Positions 35,203 through 43,074 of a stretch of DNA of 64,000 nt are shown piece by piece. The notes under the pieces are model-generated. The model saw nothing but the letters and a program-made list of their open reading frames with translations, ran no database searches and was not told where the DNA came from. The DNA is from Rhodoferax lithotrophicus (GTDB taxonomy: Bacteria; Pseudomonadota; Gammaproteobacteria; Burkholderiales; Burkholderiaceae_C), in contig NZ_AP024238.1 of the NCBI RefSeq assembly GCF_019973615.1, forward strand, positions 1,488,001 to 1,552,000. The letters are read 5' to 3'. The position numbers were made by a program, and so were the translations under genes. Numbering within the stretch: position 1 is the first letter of the stretch; every line of letters starts with the position of its first letter.

Positions 35203-36069
35203 CTATCTGAACGGAATGCTGAGAATTTTTCCCCATTGCAAGTCTTGCGGGTAACTTTCGCGGTCAACAACACCGAGCTTTTCAGGTGCTGAACTTGGCA
35301 AACAATAGGTGCCAAAGAGCTGGTCCCAGATGGAAACCGTGGCGGCATAGTTTTTGGCTTCGTCCATGTTGGCACTGTGATGAAAGCGGTGGAGCTCCGT
35401 GCCCATGAACAATCGGTTCAGCCATCCCGCCCGCGAGTCAACGTTGAAGTGCGACACCAAGCCCTGAAACCCGTTGAATACCGATGCCGCGAAGACCGCC
35501 TCAGGCGAGAAACCGAACAAGATGACTGGAATCATCAAGATCACCCGGACGTACGCGGTGTTGATCGGGTGCCCCACGGCATGCATGAAGACGTAGACCT
35601 CACCCGGCAGATGGTGGATGGCGTGGGTCTTCCACAGCCAGCGCCCGAACCATCCCGTGCCTTCGTGGCTATAGCGATGAACCCAGTACCAAAGAAAGTC
35701 CGACAACAGCAAGGCACAGACCGCCTCGGCTTGCCATGGAAGAGCTAATTTGTGGAGAGGTAGCCCGCCGTGCCTCTGGGCGAGCCAGGTAACGGTATAA
35801 GTGGTGGCAGCGATGGTCGCACCGTTGACGACAAGCATCGGCAGGTCGCGGTGAAGGAACGACTTCTTGGTCATACCCCACTCGCGTCGCATAGGCGTGA
35901 TGCGCTCCAAGGCAAGCATGGCAGAGATCAGCACCAGCAGGTAGAGTGGATAGGCCTTGCCGAGCGGCCCAAGCCAGCCATGGATATCTGCATGGATGAA
36001 TGCCAGCGTGCCGACAAGAGCAAGCGGATAAAAAAGGTAGGCCCTCCATTGGGCGCGGGGTTCGATCAT
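35203..36069 (-). CDS. sterol desaturase/fatty acid hydroxylase family protein
   Basis: 288-aa integral membrane di-iron oxygenase. Four to five hydrophobic helices and the expected histidine clusters: WVHRYSHE (HxxxH), THAIHH (HxxHH) and HRFHHS (HxxHH), with a further HAVGHPIN. Substrates in the family are sterols, fatty acids and carotenoids; which one applies here is unknown. Divergent from a TetR-type gene, with a palindromic operator between them, so its expression is probably repressed by that TetR protein. Confidence 0.9.
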   Translation of the reverse strand: MIEPRAQWRAYLFYPLALVGTLAFIHADIHGWLGPLGKAYPLYLLVLISAMLALERITPMRREWGMTKKSFLHRDLPMLVVNGATIAATTYTVTWLAQRHGGLPLHKLALPWQAEAVCALLLSDFLWYWVHRYSHEGTGWFGRWLWKTHAIHHLPGEVYVFMHAVGHPINTAYVRVILMIPVILFGFSPEAVFAASVFNGFQGLVSHFNVDSRAGWLNRLFMGTELHRFHHSANMDEAKNYAATVSIWDQLFGTYCLPSSAPEKLGVVDRESYPQDLQWGKILSIPFR

Positions 36070-36086
36070 GGACTAAGCTCCTGTAG

Positions 36087-36100
36087 TGGACATGTGTCCA
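36087..36100. promoter_or_regulatory. candidate TetR operator TGGACA-TG-TGTCCA
   Basis: Perfect 6-base arms with a 2-base spacer, 18 bases upstream of the desaturase start and about 90 upstream of tetR. Bound repressor here would block desaturase expression. Confidence 0.45.
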
Positions 36101-36189
36101 TGATCGCCAGACGCCCCGCTAAGCAGAAGTGCGACGACCAAGGCGATGTCCCATAACAGACACGCGAGCGCATTTTGTCCAGGAACCCC

Positions 36190-36774
36190 ATGACTGACAC
36201 CAAAACCGAACTTGACCGCCGAGTCCTCAAAACCAAAGCCGCACTTCGCGACGCAATGCTCTCGCTCATGGCACCCAAGGGTTGGGACGAAATGACCATC
36301 CAAGAGATTTGCGACGCGGCAAATGTGGGGCGTTCAACCTTCTATGTTCACTATCGGAGCAAGGACGATCTCTTGTCGGAAGGAATGAACGATTTGCGCG
36401 ACATGCTTGCGGGGCAAGCCACGAAGTTGGCTGAACCGGGTTTGCATTTCCTGACCGGATTGTTGGCACACATGGCTGAACAGCGGGAAGTCTTCAAAGC
36501 GGCCATTGGGCGCAGAAGCGGACATGGGGTCGTGCGCCGCTTTAAGGAGATGGTGTTCCAGTTGGTAGAGATCGAGCTCAAAAGGCGGCATCATCCTGCG
36601 GCAAAAAGCCCTTGGGTTGCGCGGTTCGTGGCGGGTGGGATTGTGGACGCGATGGCATGGTGGGTGGATGCTCCCAAACCGCCCTCGATCAAAGTTATGG
36701 AGCGTGAGTTGGATCAACTCGCCCAAGCGGCTCTGGAGACAGGCCATCGTCGTCTTCAGTCCATTGCGGATTGA
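36190..36774 (+). CDS. TetR family transcriptional regulator
   Basis: 194-aa repressor. Seen: an N-terminal helix-turn-helix TIQEICDAANVGRSTFYVHY with the usual KDDLL that follows, and a variable ligand-binding C-terminal domain. The ATG at 36190 is preferred over the TTG at 36175 (AGGAA lies just upstream). It is divergent from the sterol-desaturase-like gene and shares its intergenic operator, the classical local-repressor arrangement. Confidence 0.92.
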   Translation: MTDTKTELDRRVLKTKAALRDAMLSLMAPKGWDEMTIQEICDAANVGRSTFYVHYRSKDDLLSEGMNDLRDMLAGQATKLAEPGLHFLTGLLAHMAEQREVFKAAIGRRSGHGVVRRFKEMVFQLVEIELKRRHHPAAKSPWVARFVAGGIVDAMAWWVDAPKPPSIKVMERELDQLAQAALETGHRRLQSIAD

Positions 36775-36792
36775 CTGAATATGGGTTTGACA

Positions 36793-37272
36793 TCAAAGCT
36801 TCAGCTTTCCGGACCACTCATGCCGGGGCGGTGACCACCCCCCCCACAGCCCCAGCAATCTACCTGCGGTACGGATTGCCCGGCGCACGGTCAAACTGGT
36901 TGGGAATGACGTCGCGGTCAAGGTCGCCGTTGGGCCATAAGGGTGTGATGGATACCACTGATGGCGGGGGCCACCTGACTCGTAGACGTTGGCGAAGCCC
37001 TCGCGCTCGTGATTGCCGTAAGGGCCGCGGTGTTGCCAGTGCGGCCCTTCATAGCGGCGGCCTTCGTCATAGCGCTCATAGCGGCTGGGCATCGGTCGAT
37101 AGATCTGCCGGGGTTGCTCATACACCGGTGCCGGTTGCACATAAACGCCCGGCACCTGTACGCCCACAGAAAAGTTCACATCGCTGCGGGCCTGCGCCGA
37201 TGAAGCTGCCGCAAAAGCACCCAGGGTGAGCGCGATGGCGGCAAGTGTTGGGGTGGCAATAAGACGTTTCAT
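36793..37272 (-). CDS. secreted Tyr/Arg-rich small protein, probably frameshifted
   Basis: Begins with a clear signal peptide (KRLIATPTLAAIALTLGAFA, cleavage near SAQA) and then VNFSVGVQVPGVYVQPAPVY and a Tyr/Arg-rich stretch, like small periplasmic proteins common in Comamonadaceae. The in-frame C-terminus from about 36950 on looks like out-of-frame translation. In the neighbouring frame the same DNA encodes PNGDLDRDVIPNQFDRAPGN and stops at 36860, which is the kind of ending such proteins have. One base thus seems missing near 36945-36950 (mutation or sequencing error). Function unknown. Confidence 0.6.
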   Translation of the reverse strand: MKRLIATPTLAAIALTLGAFAAASSAQARSDVNFSVGVQVPGVYVQPAPVYEQPRQIYRPMPSRYERYDEGRRYEGPHWQHRGPYGNHEREGFANVYESGGPRHQWYPSHPYGPTATLTATSFPTSLTVRRAIRTAGRLLGLWGGWSPPRHEWSGKLKL

Positions 37273-37316
37273 CAAAAACTCCTTGGGTTGGTATGGCGTG
37301 CATCTTGCGCGCCGGT

Positions 37317-37384
37317 GTCTGAACGTACGCTGAACCGATTCAAGAAAGTTTTGAGCCGCATGGCGTTCAAGTGCCCGGCAGCGC
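37317..37384. repeat. 68-base direct repeat, left copy
   Basis: Contains 'acgctgaaccgattcaagaa' and 'tggcgttcaagtgcccggca'. A second copy in the same orientation lies at 39359-39426, with about ten differences over 68 bases. The two copies enclose the DMT exporter and GST genes. The region 37385-37623 downstream holds only a doubtful 60-70 codon frame. Confidence 0.85.
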
Positions 37385-37623
37385 ATCCCGCGAAATGTTC
37401 ATGGGTTGGATGAGCCAATACGCCACCTCTGACGTATCTGGTGAGGTTTCAAAATTTCTGACCCCCGAAACTCAAGCCCTGTTCCGCAAAGGCTCGGTTT
37501 CTACCGAGCGGCACACCGTCAAAGCCAGCTCTGATCAGCAACCGTTCATCGGTCTCAACGAACACCTGCGCTTGATAGCGGCCAAACGGGGCTGCACCCA
37601 GTAGCCTTCAACCGCGCGAGCCA

Positions 37624-38475
37624 CTATTTTGGAATAGTGCGTCCAAGAATGACCATGGTGATGCCACCCAACACGGCGATGGATGCAAGGATGAGCCGCT
37701 GTGTGATGACTTCATCGAGAAACAGCGCGCCACCCAGTGCCGCAATCACCGGGACACTGAGTTGAACCGTCGCTGCGTTGGTGGCGCGTAACCCCGGCAA
37801 GGCGCTGTACCACACGGCGTACCCGATGCCTGAGGCGATGGCACCGGACGTGATGGCATAACCCATGCCGACCCAATCCAGTGAATGTCGCGACACCATC
37901 AGGAGGCTGAGTACGGCAACAAAGGGTAAGGAGCGGATGAAATTACCCGCCGTACTGGACGTGGCGTTGCTGCTACTGCGACCCCGAAGGGAATAAACAC
38001 CCCAAGCGATGCCAGCAAAAATCATCAACAGTGCGCCATCAAGCGGTGGTGCGGATAACCCTGGCAGCAACAAACCGATGAGTCCGGCACAGGCCAGCAG
38101 CAGCCCAAGAGATTGGACCGAGCCGAACCGTTCTCCCCGCCAAAGGCCATAGCCAATCATGGTGGTCTGCACGGCTCCGAATAGCAGCAAGGCCCCAGTG
38201 GCGGCAGACAGGGTCATGTACGCAAAAGAAAATCCTGCTGCATAGGCAAAAAGTGCAAAGGCAGAGGGCCAATTGCCGTGTTTCCCAACGGTGCCACCAC
38301 GCAGCCTTACGATCAGCCAAAGCACGATGGCACCTGAAGCCAGTCGAATCAACGTGAAACTTGCAGCATCAATGTGGGCGGCTCGCAGTGCCAAGCGGCA
38401 CAGCAATGAGTTGGCTGCAAATGCCAGCATGGCCACCACCGTCAGAAAGACAAGTTTCGATTTGGCCATGAGCAT
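37624..38475 (-). CDS. EamA/DMT superfamily transporter
   Basis: 283-aa inner-membrane protein with ten hydrophobic helices in two EamA halves. Seen: AANSLLCRLALRAAHIDAAS near the start and the second-half signature LPGLRATNAATVQLSVPVIA followed by FLDEVITQRL, typical of drug/metabolite exporters. The substrate is unknown. Start 38475 or the adjacent ATG 38469; no strong ribosome site decides. Confidence 0.9.
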   Translation of the reverse strand: MLMAKSKLVFLTVVAMLAFAANSLLCRLALRAAHIDAASFTLIRLASGAIVLWLIVRLRGGTVGKHGNWPSAFALFAYAAGFSFAYMTLSAATGALLLFGAVQTTMIGYGLWRGERFGSVQSLGLLLACAGLIGLLLPGLSAPPLDGALLMIFAGIAWGVYSLRGRSSSNATSSTAGNFIRSLPFVAVLSLLMVSRHSLDWVGMGYAITSGAIASGIGYAVWYSALPGLRATNAATVQLSVPVIAALGGALFLDEVITQRLILASIAVLGGITMVILGRTIPK

Positions 38476-38651
38476 CAGTCTTTGGAAATTGGTTAGAGGT
38501 TGATCGTTTGGTGGCTGTTTCCGTGTCCGTGGTGGGCATGGTCAGCGTGAATTTGTGCCTTGGATAATACGCAAACGATGGCCGATTGCATCGGCGCGAA
38601 AACCCGGATTGATGTTTCCGACAATCCGGCTATAACTCACCGGCTCATCAC

Positions 38652-39320
38652 ATGACAGTGCCTTTACTCTTCACCTACCGCCGCTGTCCCTACGCCATGC
38701 GCGCTCGAATGGCCCTGTTGGTATCGGGCACCGCCTTTGACGGTTATGAAATCGTGTTGAGGGATAAGCCTGCAGAAATGCTGGCCCTGTCGCCCAAAGG
38801 GACTGTTCCTGTTTTAAAGCTTCCAGATGGGACTGTGCTTGAGCAGAGCTTGGACATCGTTCGGTGGGCGTTGGCACCTGATGACCCTGATGGCTGGTGG
38901 AGCAGGGCGCAATCGGCTGACAACCTGGCATTGCTTGCAACCAATGATGGTGCGTTCAAACATCATCTTGACAGGTACAAATACCCGGAGCGATTCGGTG
39001 GGTCTGACCGCTTGGCCCAGAGGGAACTCGCGATGACCCTGCAGCTTCGTCCCTTGGAGGCGCGATTGCAAGCTCACCCCTATTTGGGTGGGGACCTGCC
39101 GTGTGCGACAGATATTGCAGTCTTCCCATTTGTTCGCCAATTTGCGGCGGTCGACCCAGACTGGTTTGCGCAACAGGCCCTGCCGGTAACGCAAGCATGG
39201 TTGGCGCGCTGGCTGGGCAGCCCACTGTTTGAAGCCTGCATGTTCAAGATGCCAATTCAGAGGGTTTCGCCTTACCCCTGTTTTGTTGCGCCAGGCCCGA
39301 TGCCATCGGTGGGCCACTAA
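38652..39320 (+). CDS. glutathione S-transferase family protein
   Basis: 222-aa protein. N-terminal thioredoxin-like domain with RRCPYAMRARMAL (CPYA site, as in Grx2/omega-type GSTs) and SPKGTVPVLKLPDGTVLEQS, the glutathione-binding loop; the C-terminal part is helical (LGGDLPCATDIAVFPFVRQF). Likely a thiol transferase or dehydroascorbate-reductase-like enzyme. It lies between the two copies of the 68-base direct repeat. Confidence 0.88.
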   Translation: MTVPLLFTYRRCPYAMRARMALLVSGTAFDGYEIVLRDKPAEMLALSPKGTVPVLKLPDGTVLEQSLDIVRWALAPDDPDGWWSRAQSADNLALLATNDGAFKHHLDRYKYPERFGGSDRLAQRELAMTLQLRPLEARLQAHPYLGGDLPCATDIAVFPFVRQFAAVDPDWFAQQALPVTQAWLARWLGSPLFEACMFKMPIQRVSPYPCFVAPGPMPSVGH

Positions 39321-39358
39321 CCGTCTCCTGGTCGGTGCATTCAGACGGGGCCGCAGAA

Positions 39359-39426
39359 GTCTGAACGCACGCTGAACCGATTCACGAAAGTTTTGAGCAG
39401 CCTGGCGCTCAAGTGCTCGGCAGCTC
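39359..39426. repeat. 68-base direct repeat, right copy
   Basis: Contains 'acgctgaaccgattcacgaa' and 'tggcgctcaagtgctcggca', aligned with the copy at 37317-37384. It lies about 40 bases before the truncated metQ, so the break in metQ and this repeat may have a common origin. Confidence 0.85.
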
Positions 39427-39468
39427 AATGTCGATTGGCCACCCTCGGCTTATCTGTTTTGCTCATAA

Positions 39469-39993
39469 GCCAAAGACCGTGGCTACAAGCTGGTGAACGT
39501 GGGCTACACCGTCAACTTTCCCATCGGCCTGTATTCCAAGAAGGTCAAAAGCCTGGCTGAACTTAAAGAGGGGGCCAAGTTCGGCATCCCCAATGACCCG
39601 ACCAACGGTGGCCGTGTGCTGCTGGTGCTGCAAGACAAGGGGCTGATCAAACTCAAGCCCGAAGCGGGTCTGAAAGCTACGCCGCTGGATGTGATCGACA
39701 ACCCGAAGAAGCTCAAATTTGTCGAGCTGGATGCAGCCCAGCTGCCACGCTCGCTGGACGACCTGGATGCCTCGGCCATCAACACCAACTACGCCCTGTC
39801 AGCGGGCCTGAGCCCGGCCAAGGATGCCATCGCCCAGGAAAGCGCCAAGAGCCCGTATGTGAACCTGATCGCCGTGCGTGAGCAGGATCAGGACAAGCCC
39901 TGGGTGGCCAAGCTGGTCAAGGCCTACCACTCCGAAGAAATCCGCCAGTTCATCCAGAGCCAGTTCAAGGGGGCGGTGATTGCGGGGTTCTGA
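39469..39993 (+). pseudogene. metQ-like methionine-binding lipoprotein, N-terminally truncated
   Basis: The frame opens after an in-frame TAA at 39466 with AKDRGYKLVNVGYTVNFPIG and continues to a normal MetQ end, including FGIPNDPTNGGRVLLVLQDK, LPRSLDDLDASAINTNYAL and SPYVNLIAVREQ. MetQ is normally about 265 aa with a lipoprotein signal; here the signal and about the first 90 residues are missing. The longest ATG/GTG-initiated frame starts at GTG 39493. No metN or metI gene is adjacent. Almost certainly non-functional. Confidence 0.85.
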
Positions 39994-40039
39994 GCCGTTG
40001 ATGGCGGTGCTGCTGTGGCGCAGGTGATTCACTGTGTGG

Positions 40040-40055
40040 TTAAGTCTCATCTAAG
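40040..40055 (+). promoter_or_regulatory. candidate response-regulator box TTAAG-N6-CTAAG
   Basis: TTAAGTCTCATCTAAG, two half-sites 11 bases apart as bound by OmpR/PmrA/QseB-type regulators, about 105 bases upstream of the 149-aa gene and in its orientation. A near-identical box precedes the di-haem cytochrome gene at 43058-43073. Confidence 0.45.
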
Positions 40056-40159
40056 TATCCCTTTGCACAATGACAACTCACCAACACGGATAGGCCCGTC
40101 ATGCAACGCCAAACCCGGCAGCACAACGGCCTGATCCATCTTGCAAAGGAGAAAGCGAC

Positions 40160-40609
40160 ATGAATTCGACCCCTGCTTTCGATGTGATGACCAGTGAGGA
40201 ACTTCAGCAGAATGCGATGCAGCTTACCGTGCCACAGCTCGTCGGACAGGTCTACGAGGCGGCACCTGTGGAGGAGCGAGGTCACATCCTTGAACACTTG
40301 TTGCGTCCGCTTGGCGTGCTCGCGCTGGTGGTTGTGGCTGACGGCGTGTTTGCACAGATGCGGTTTCGCGGTGGCTGGCCAGATTGGCATGTCCGGCTTG
40401 AAGACGCACAGAACGTGCAGGCTGGTGACGTGATCACTCTGGTTGATTATGTGCAGCAGGTGAGTGTGCATGCGGTGGATGGCCTGGCACAGGTTCTTGC
40501 CGCGACACCTCTCATGGCCACTTCGGCTGCAGCCGCTTTGCTCATGACCCTCCTGGTGCAGCGTGCCAGAAACCGCCGCGCAGATGATGTGGGCACCATG
40601 CCCGTGTGA
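40160..40609 (+). CDS. 149-aa hypothetical protein with one membrane segment
   Basis: Unrecognised protein. A strong ribosome site (AAAGGAGAAAG) precedes the ATG. One clear hydrophobic stretch lies near the C-terminus (VLAATPLMATSAAAALLMTLLV), followed by basic residues, which suggests a C-terminally anchored inner-membrane protein with about 110 residues on one side. Its last four bases overlap the GTG start of the TPR protein, so the two are coupled. A response-regulator-like box lies upstream. Confidence 0.6.
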   Translation: MNSTPAFDVMTSEELQQNAMQLTVPQLVGQVYEAAPVEERGHILEHLLRPLGVLALVVVADGVFAQMRFRGGWPDWHVRLEDAQNVQAGDVITLVDYVQQVSVHAVDGLAQVLAATPLMATSAAAALLMTLLVQRARNRRADDVGTMPV

Positions 40610-41598
40610 ATCAGCAAACCCCGTCCATTCATCCAAAGGTGATCGCCATGCCGTTTCAGTTCATCCTTCAACAAGCACTCAAGTGGCTGCTGGTGGCCGC
40701 ATTTTTCAGCAATGGGCTGGTGATGGCCCAATCTGAGCCAACGCTTGCCCAGGTGTATGCCGCTGCCCAATCCGGTCAATTGGATCAAGCGCAGCGGATG
40801 ATTCAGCAAGTTCTGATGGCACATCCACAAAGTGCCAAAGCCTATTTTGTTCAAAGCGAGCTTGAGGCGCGCCAGGCCCATTGGGCCAAGGCGCGCACCG
40901 CCTTGGCAACTGCCGAGAAACTGGCTCCAGGCCTGCCCTTTGCAAAAGCGCAAGCGGTTCAAGCCTTGCGCACGCAACTGGCAGGCGCAGGTGCACCCGT
41001 GACGGTCAGCGGTGGCATGCCCTATTCTTCTGCGACCAGTCCAGGCGGGTATGCCGCACCTGCAGGGCCCGCTTCCTCCCCGCTTGCATGGGTCTTGCCA
41101 CTGTTGCTGGCTGGTGGTGTGATCGGCCTGGGTTATGTGCTGTTTCGCAAAAAGCAGCCGGAGCCGTTTGCACAGCAAACCGGATTCACCAGCCCGAATG
41201 GGCTGCATGGCCCGCAGATTTTTGGCTCCAGCGCAGCAGCGCCTTATGCCCAACCCGCCTATTCAGCTCAGGGTGGTATGAGTGGCGCACAGACCTTTGG
41301 CATGGGCAGCGGCGGCGCTGTGATGCCAACCCCCAGTGGTTTGGGTGGCCGGGTGATGGGTGGTCTGGCAACCGGTTTGGCGGTTGGTGCCGGTGTCATG
41401 GCGGCGGAAGCGATTGGCCGCAATCTCATGGGTAGCCACACGCAGGCGGCAAGCCCGGTTGAAAACCTGATTCCGAACGATTTCTTGCCACTGGACAACA
41501 ACCCCGACATGGGCGGTGCCGATTTTGGTATCAACGACACCAGCTCATGGGACAGTGGCAGCGGTGACGCAGGCGGCACCAGCGACTGGGACGTTTGA
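40606..41598 (+). CDS. TPR-containing membrane protein
   Basis: 330-aa protein. From GTG 40606 (GTGA overlap with the gene before), or from ATG 40648 (MPFQFILQQ). A signal-like helix (LLVAAFFSNGLVMAQ) is followed by one or two tetratricopeptide repeats (LAQVYAAAQSGQLDQAQRMI; HPQSAKAYFVQSELEARQAH), a membrane helix (WVLPLLLAGGVIGLGYVLF), a Gly/Ala/Pro-rich region and an acidic tail ending GGTSDWDV. The Gly/Ser/Asp-rich end resembles TPM/YgcG-type proteins. It may organise an envelope complex with its upstream partner. Function unknown. Confidence 0.7.
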   Translation: MNQQTPSIHPKVIAMPFQFILQQALKWLLVAAFFSNGLVMAQSEPTLAQVYAAAQSGQLDQAQRMIQQVLMAHPQSAKAYFVQSELEARQAHWAKARTALATAEKLAPGLPFAKAQAVQALRTQLAGAGAPVTVSGGMPYSSATSPGGYAAPAGPASSPLAWVLPLLLAGGVIGLGYVLFRKKQPEPFAQQTGFTSPNGLHGPQIFGSSAAAPYAQPAYSAQGGMSGAQTFGMGSGGAVMPTPSGLGGRVMGGLATGLAVGAGVMAAEAIGRNLMGSHTQAASPVENLIPNDFLPLDNNPDMGGADFGINDTSSWDSGSGDAGGTSDWDV

Positions 41599-41620
41599 CC
41601 CCCATTCAAACCAGCAAACA

Positions 41621-41652
41621 AAAGGGCTACCAGGAAAACCTGGTAGCCCTTT
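41621..41652. terminator. bidirectional rho-independent terminator
   Basis: Perfect 14-base stem 'aaagggctaccagg' / 'cctggtagcccttt' with an AAAA loop, placed between the convergent TPR and Pal-like genes, 22 bases after the first stop and about 33 from the second. Confidence 0.9.
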
Positions 41653-41685
41653 GTGATTCAAGCCGACTGTGCGACGCTGGTTGGA

Positions 41686-42240
41686 TTATTTGGCGGGGTA
41701 GGCCAGATCGGCACGCCGATTTTGTGCATAGGCGGCTTCGTTATTGCCCAGGGCTTTGGGCTTTTCCTTGCCAAAGCTGACGGCTTCCATTTGAGACTCT
41801 TTGGCGCCAAAAACCGTGAGTGCCTTTTGCACCGCTTCAGCCCGTTTTTGTCCCAAAGCCAGGTTGTATTCAGAACCGCCCCGTTCATCGGTATTGCCTT
41901 CAATCTTGATGGACACCTCGGGGTGTGTTGCCAGGTAACGGCCATGCATTTCGACCAGTTTGTCTGCTTCGGGCTTGACCACGTATTTGTCAAAATCAAA
42001 GTAAACACTGCGCTCTTTGTACAGCGGGTTGGCGGGATCAAGGTAGGCGGCCAGTGGAGTGGCCACTACCACGGAAGGTGCCGTGGGTTGGCTGGCTGCC
42101 TGGCTGCTTTGTACAGGGGCCGGGCTGACAGGGGCTGTGCTTGTTGGGGCGGGTGTTGTCAACGGGGTGCTGCTGCAAGCTGCCAATAAAACGGCGGCTA
42201 ATACAGCGAGTGACAACGGGGCTTGTTGGCGAATGGTCAT
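41686..42240 (-). CDS. OmpA-family lipoprotein (Pal-like)
   Basis: 184-aa outer-membrane lipoprotein. Lipobox LLAACSS near residue 20; a Pro/Thr/Ser-rich linker; then an OmpA-like peptidoglycan-binding domain with VYFDFDKYVVKPEADKLVEM, IEGNTDERGGSEYNLALGQK and NRRADLAY. It resembles Pal, but no tolB/ybgF genes are beside it, so it is probably an extra Pal-like protein and not the Tol-Pal member itself. Confidence 0.9.
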   Translation of the reverse strand: MTIRQQAPLSLAVLAAVLLAACSSTPLTTPAPTSTAPVSPAPVQSSQAASQPTAPSVVVATPLAAYLDPANPLYKERSVYFDFDKYVVKPEADKLVEMHGRYLATHPEVSIKIEGNTDERGGSEYNLALGQKRAEAVQKALTVFGAKESQMEAVSFGKEKPKALGNNEAAYAQNRRADLAYPAK

Positions 42241-42490
42241 TCAAATACTCCAGGTTTCAAAAATACTGACAGGCGAAATCTTAACGCGGTAATGTACCCC
42301 CAGGCTCATCCACATGGCTTTTTTGGTTGTGGCGCGGCATGCCGAGCCGTTGAGTTGCTACGATTTTTCACCAAAGTACGTCTCCAGATGGTAGGGAAGA
42401 GTTCGTGGCGTGTGGGTTGGTAGCAGCGGGTTGGGGGCATCCGCAAGGGGTGCTATGGCCGGTTGGGCTAACGATGATCCGCTGAACACA
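42241..42490. other. intergenic stretch
   Basis: About 250 bases between the Pal-like and di-haem cytochrome genes; no gene, repeat or clear terminator recognised. Confidence 0.4.
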
Positions 42491-43006
42491 TTAACGTGGG
42501 ATGCGCACCTCATCTTCGTCAAAGATCCACTGCTCGGCACGTTGATGACAGGCCGCACAGTTGGATGCGCTGTGAACGGATGGCCGGCTCCAGACGCTGG
42601 CCGGTATTTCACCCGAGCGGTGTTGATGCAAAAACCAGCTTGACTTGGTGATCCGGTTTTGCGCGGGCAGACCGCCGTCATTGCCGCCGTTGGCCGTTAA
42701 CCATTGCGTGATTTCACGCGTGTCTGCCATGGACAGGGAGGCATCATTACCAAAGTGTTTGTTCAGCGAGCCCATCAGGTTTTGCCATGACGCAGCGGGC
42801 AAAAACTGAGCGGGGTAGGCGATGTGGCATGAAGCGCACTCTTTTTTGTACTTCTGCACGGCGGCCATCTGTGTGTTGGTCGCATGGGCTGCACCTTTAA
42901 AAAAGCCCAAAAATCCCCGGCTGTTGTCTTCGGCCTGTGCGTGTGTTGCCACCAGTGCTGTGGTCAGCAGCGTGGTGGCAAGAATGAAGTTCAGTGAACG
43001 GGGCAT
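42491..43006 (-). CDS. di-haem cytochrome c (DHC family)
   Basis: 171-aa periplasmic protein with a signal peptide (FILATTLLTTALVATHAQA) and two haem c sites, CASCH at about 57-61 and CAACH near 155. Layout and the sequence SGEIPASVWSRPSVHSASNC match the DHC family (dihaem cytochrome c), which often pairs with SHP and a b-type cytochrome and with a QseBC-type two-component system. None of those partners is adjacent here. A candidate response-regulator box lies about 55 bases upstream. Confidence 0.9.
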   Translation of the reverse strand: MPRSLNFILATTLLTTALVATHAQAEDNSRGFLGFFKGAAHATNTQMAAVQKYKKECASCHIAYPAQFLPAASWQNLMGSLNKHFGNDASLSMADTREITQWLTANGGNDGGLPAQNRITKSSWFLHQHRSGEIPASVWSRPSVHSASNCAACHQRAEQWIFDEDEVRIPR

Positions 43007-43057
43007 GGATTCGACTTTTGAATGCTGTGTGAACCGTGGCGATTTTTCTCCCGCAGA

Positions 43058-43073
43058 CTTAGGTGAAACTTAA
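43058..43073 (-). promoter_or_regulatory. candidate response-regulator box before the di-haem cytochrome gene
   Basis: On the minus strand TTAAGTTTCACCTAAG, the same orientation as the gene. With the box at 40040-40055 it shares the half-sites and 11-base period (about 15 of 17 bases identical). It sits right at the 3' end of emrB. Confidence 0.45.
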
Positions 43074-43074
43074 A

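Noticed and set aside
37371..37604. 77-codon plus-strand frame starting in the direct repeat
   Set aside because: No family resemblance; it begins inside repeated DNA. Could be a gene remnant, but I cannot support it.
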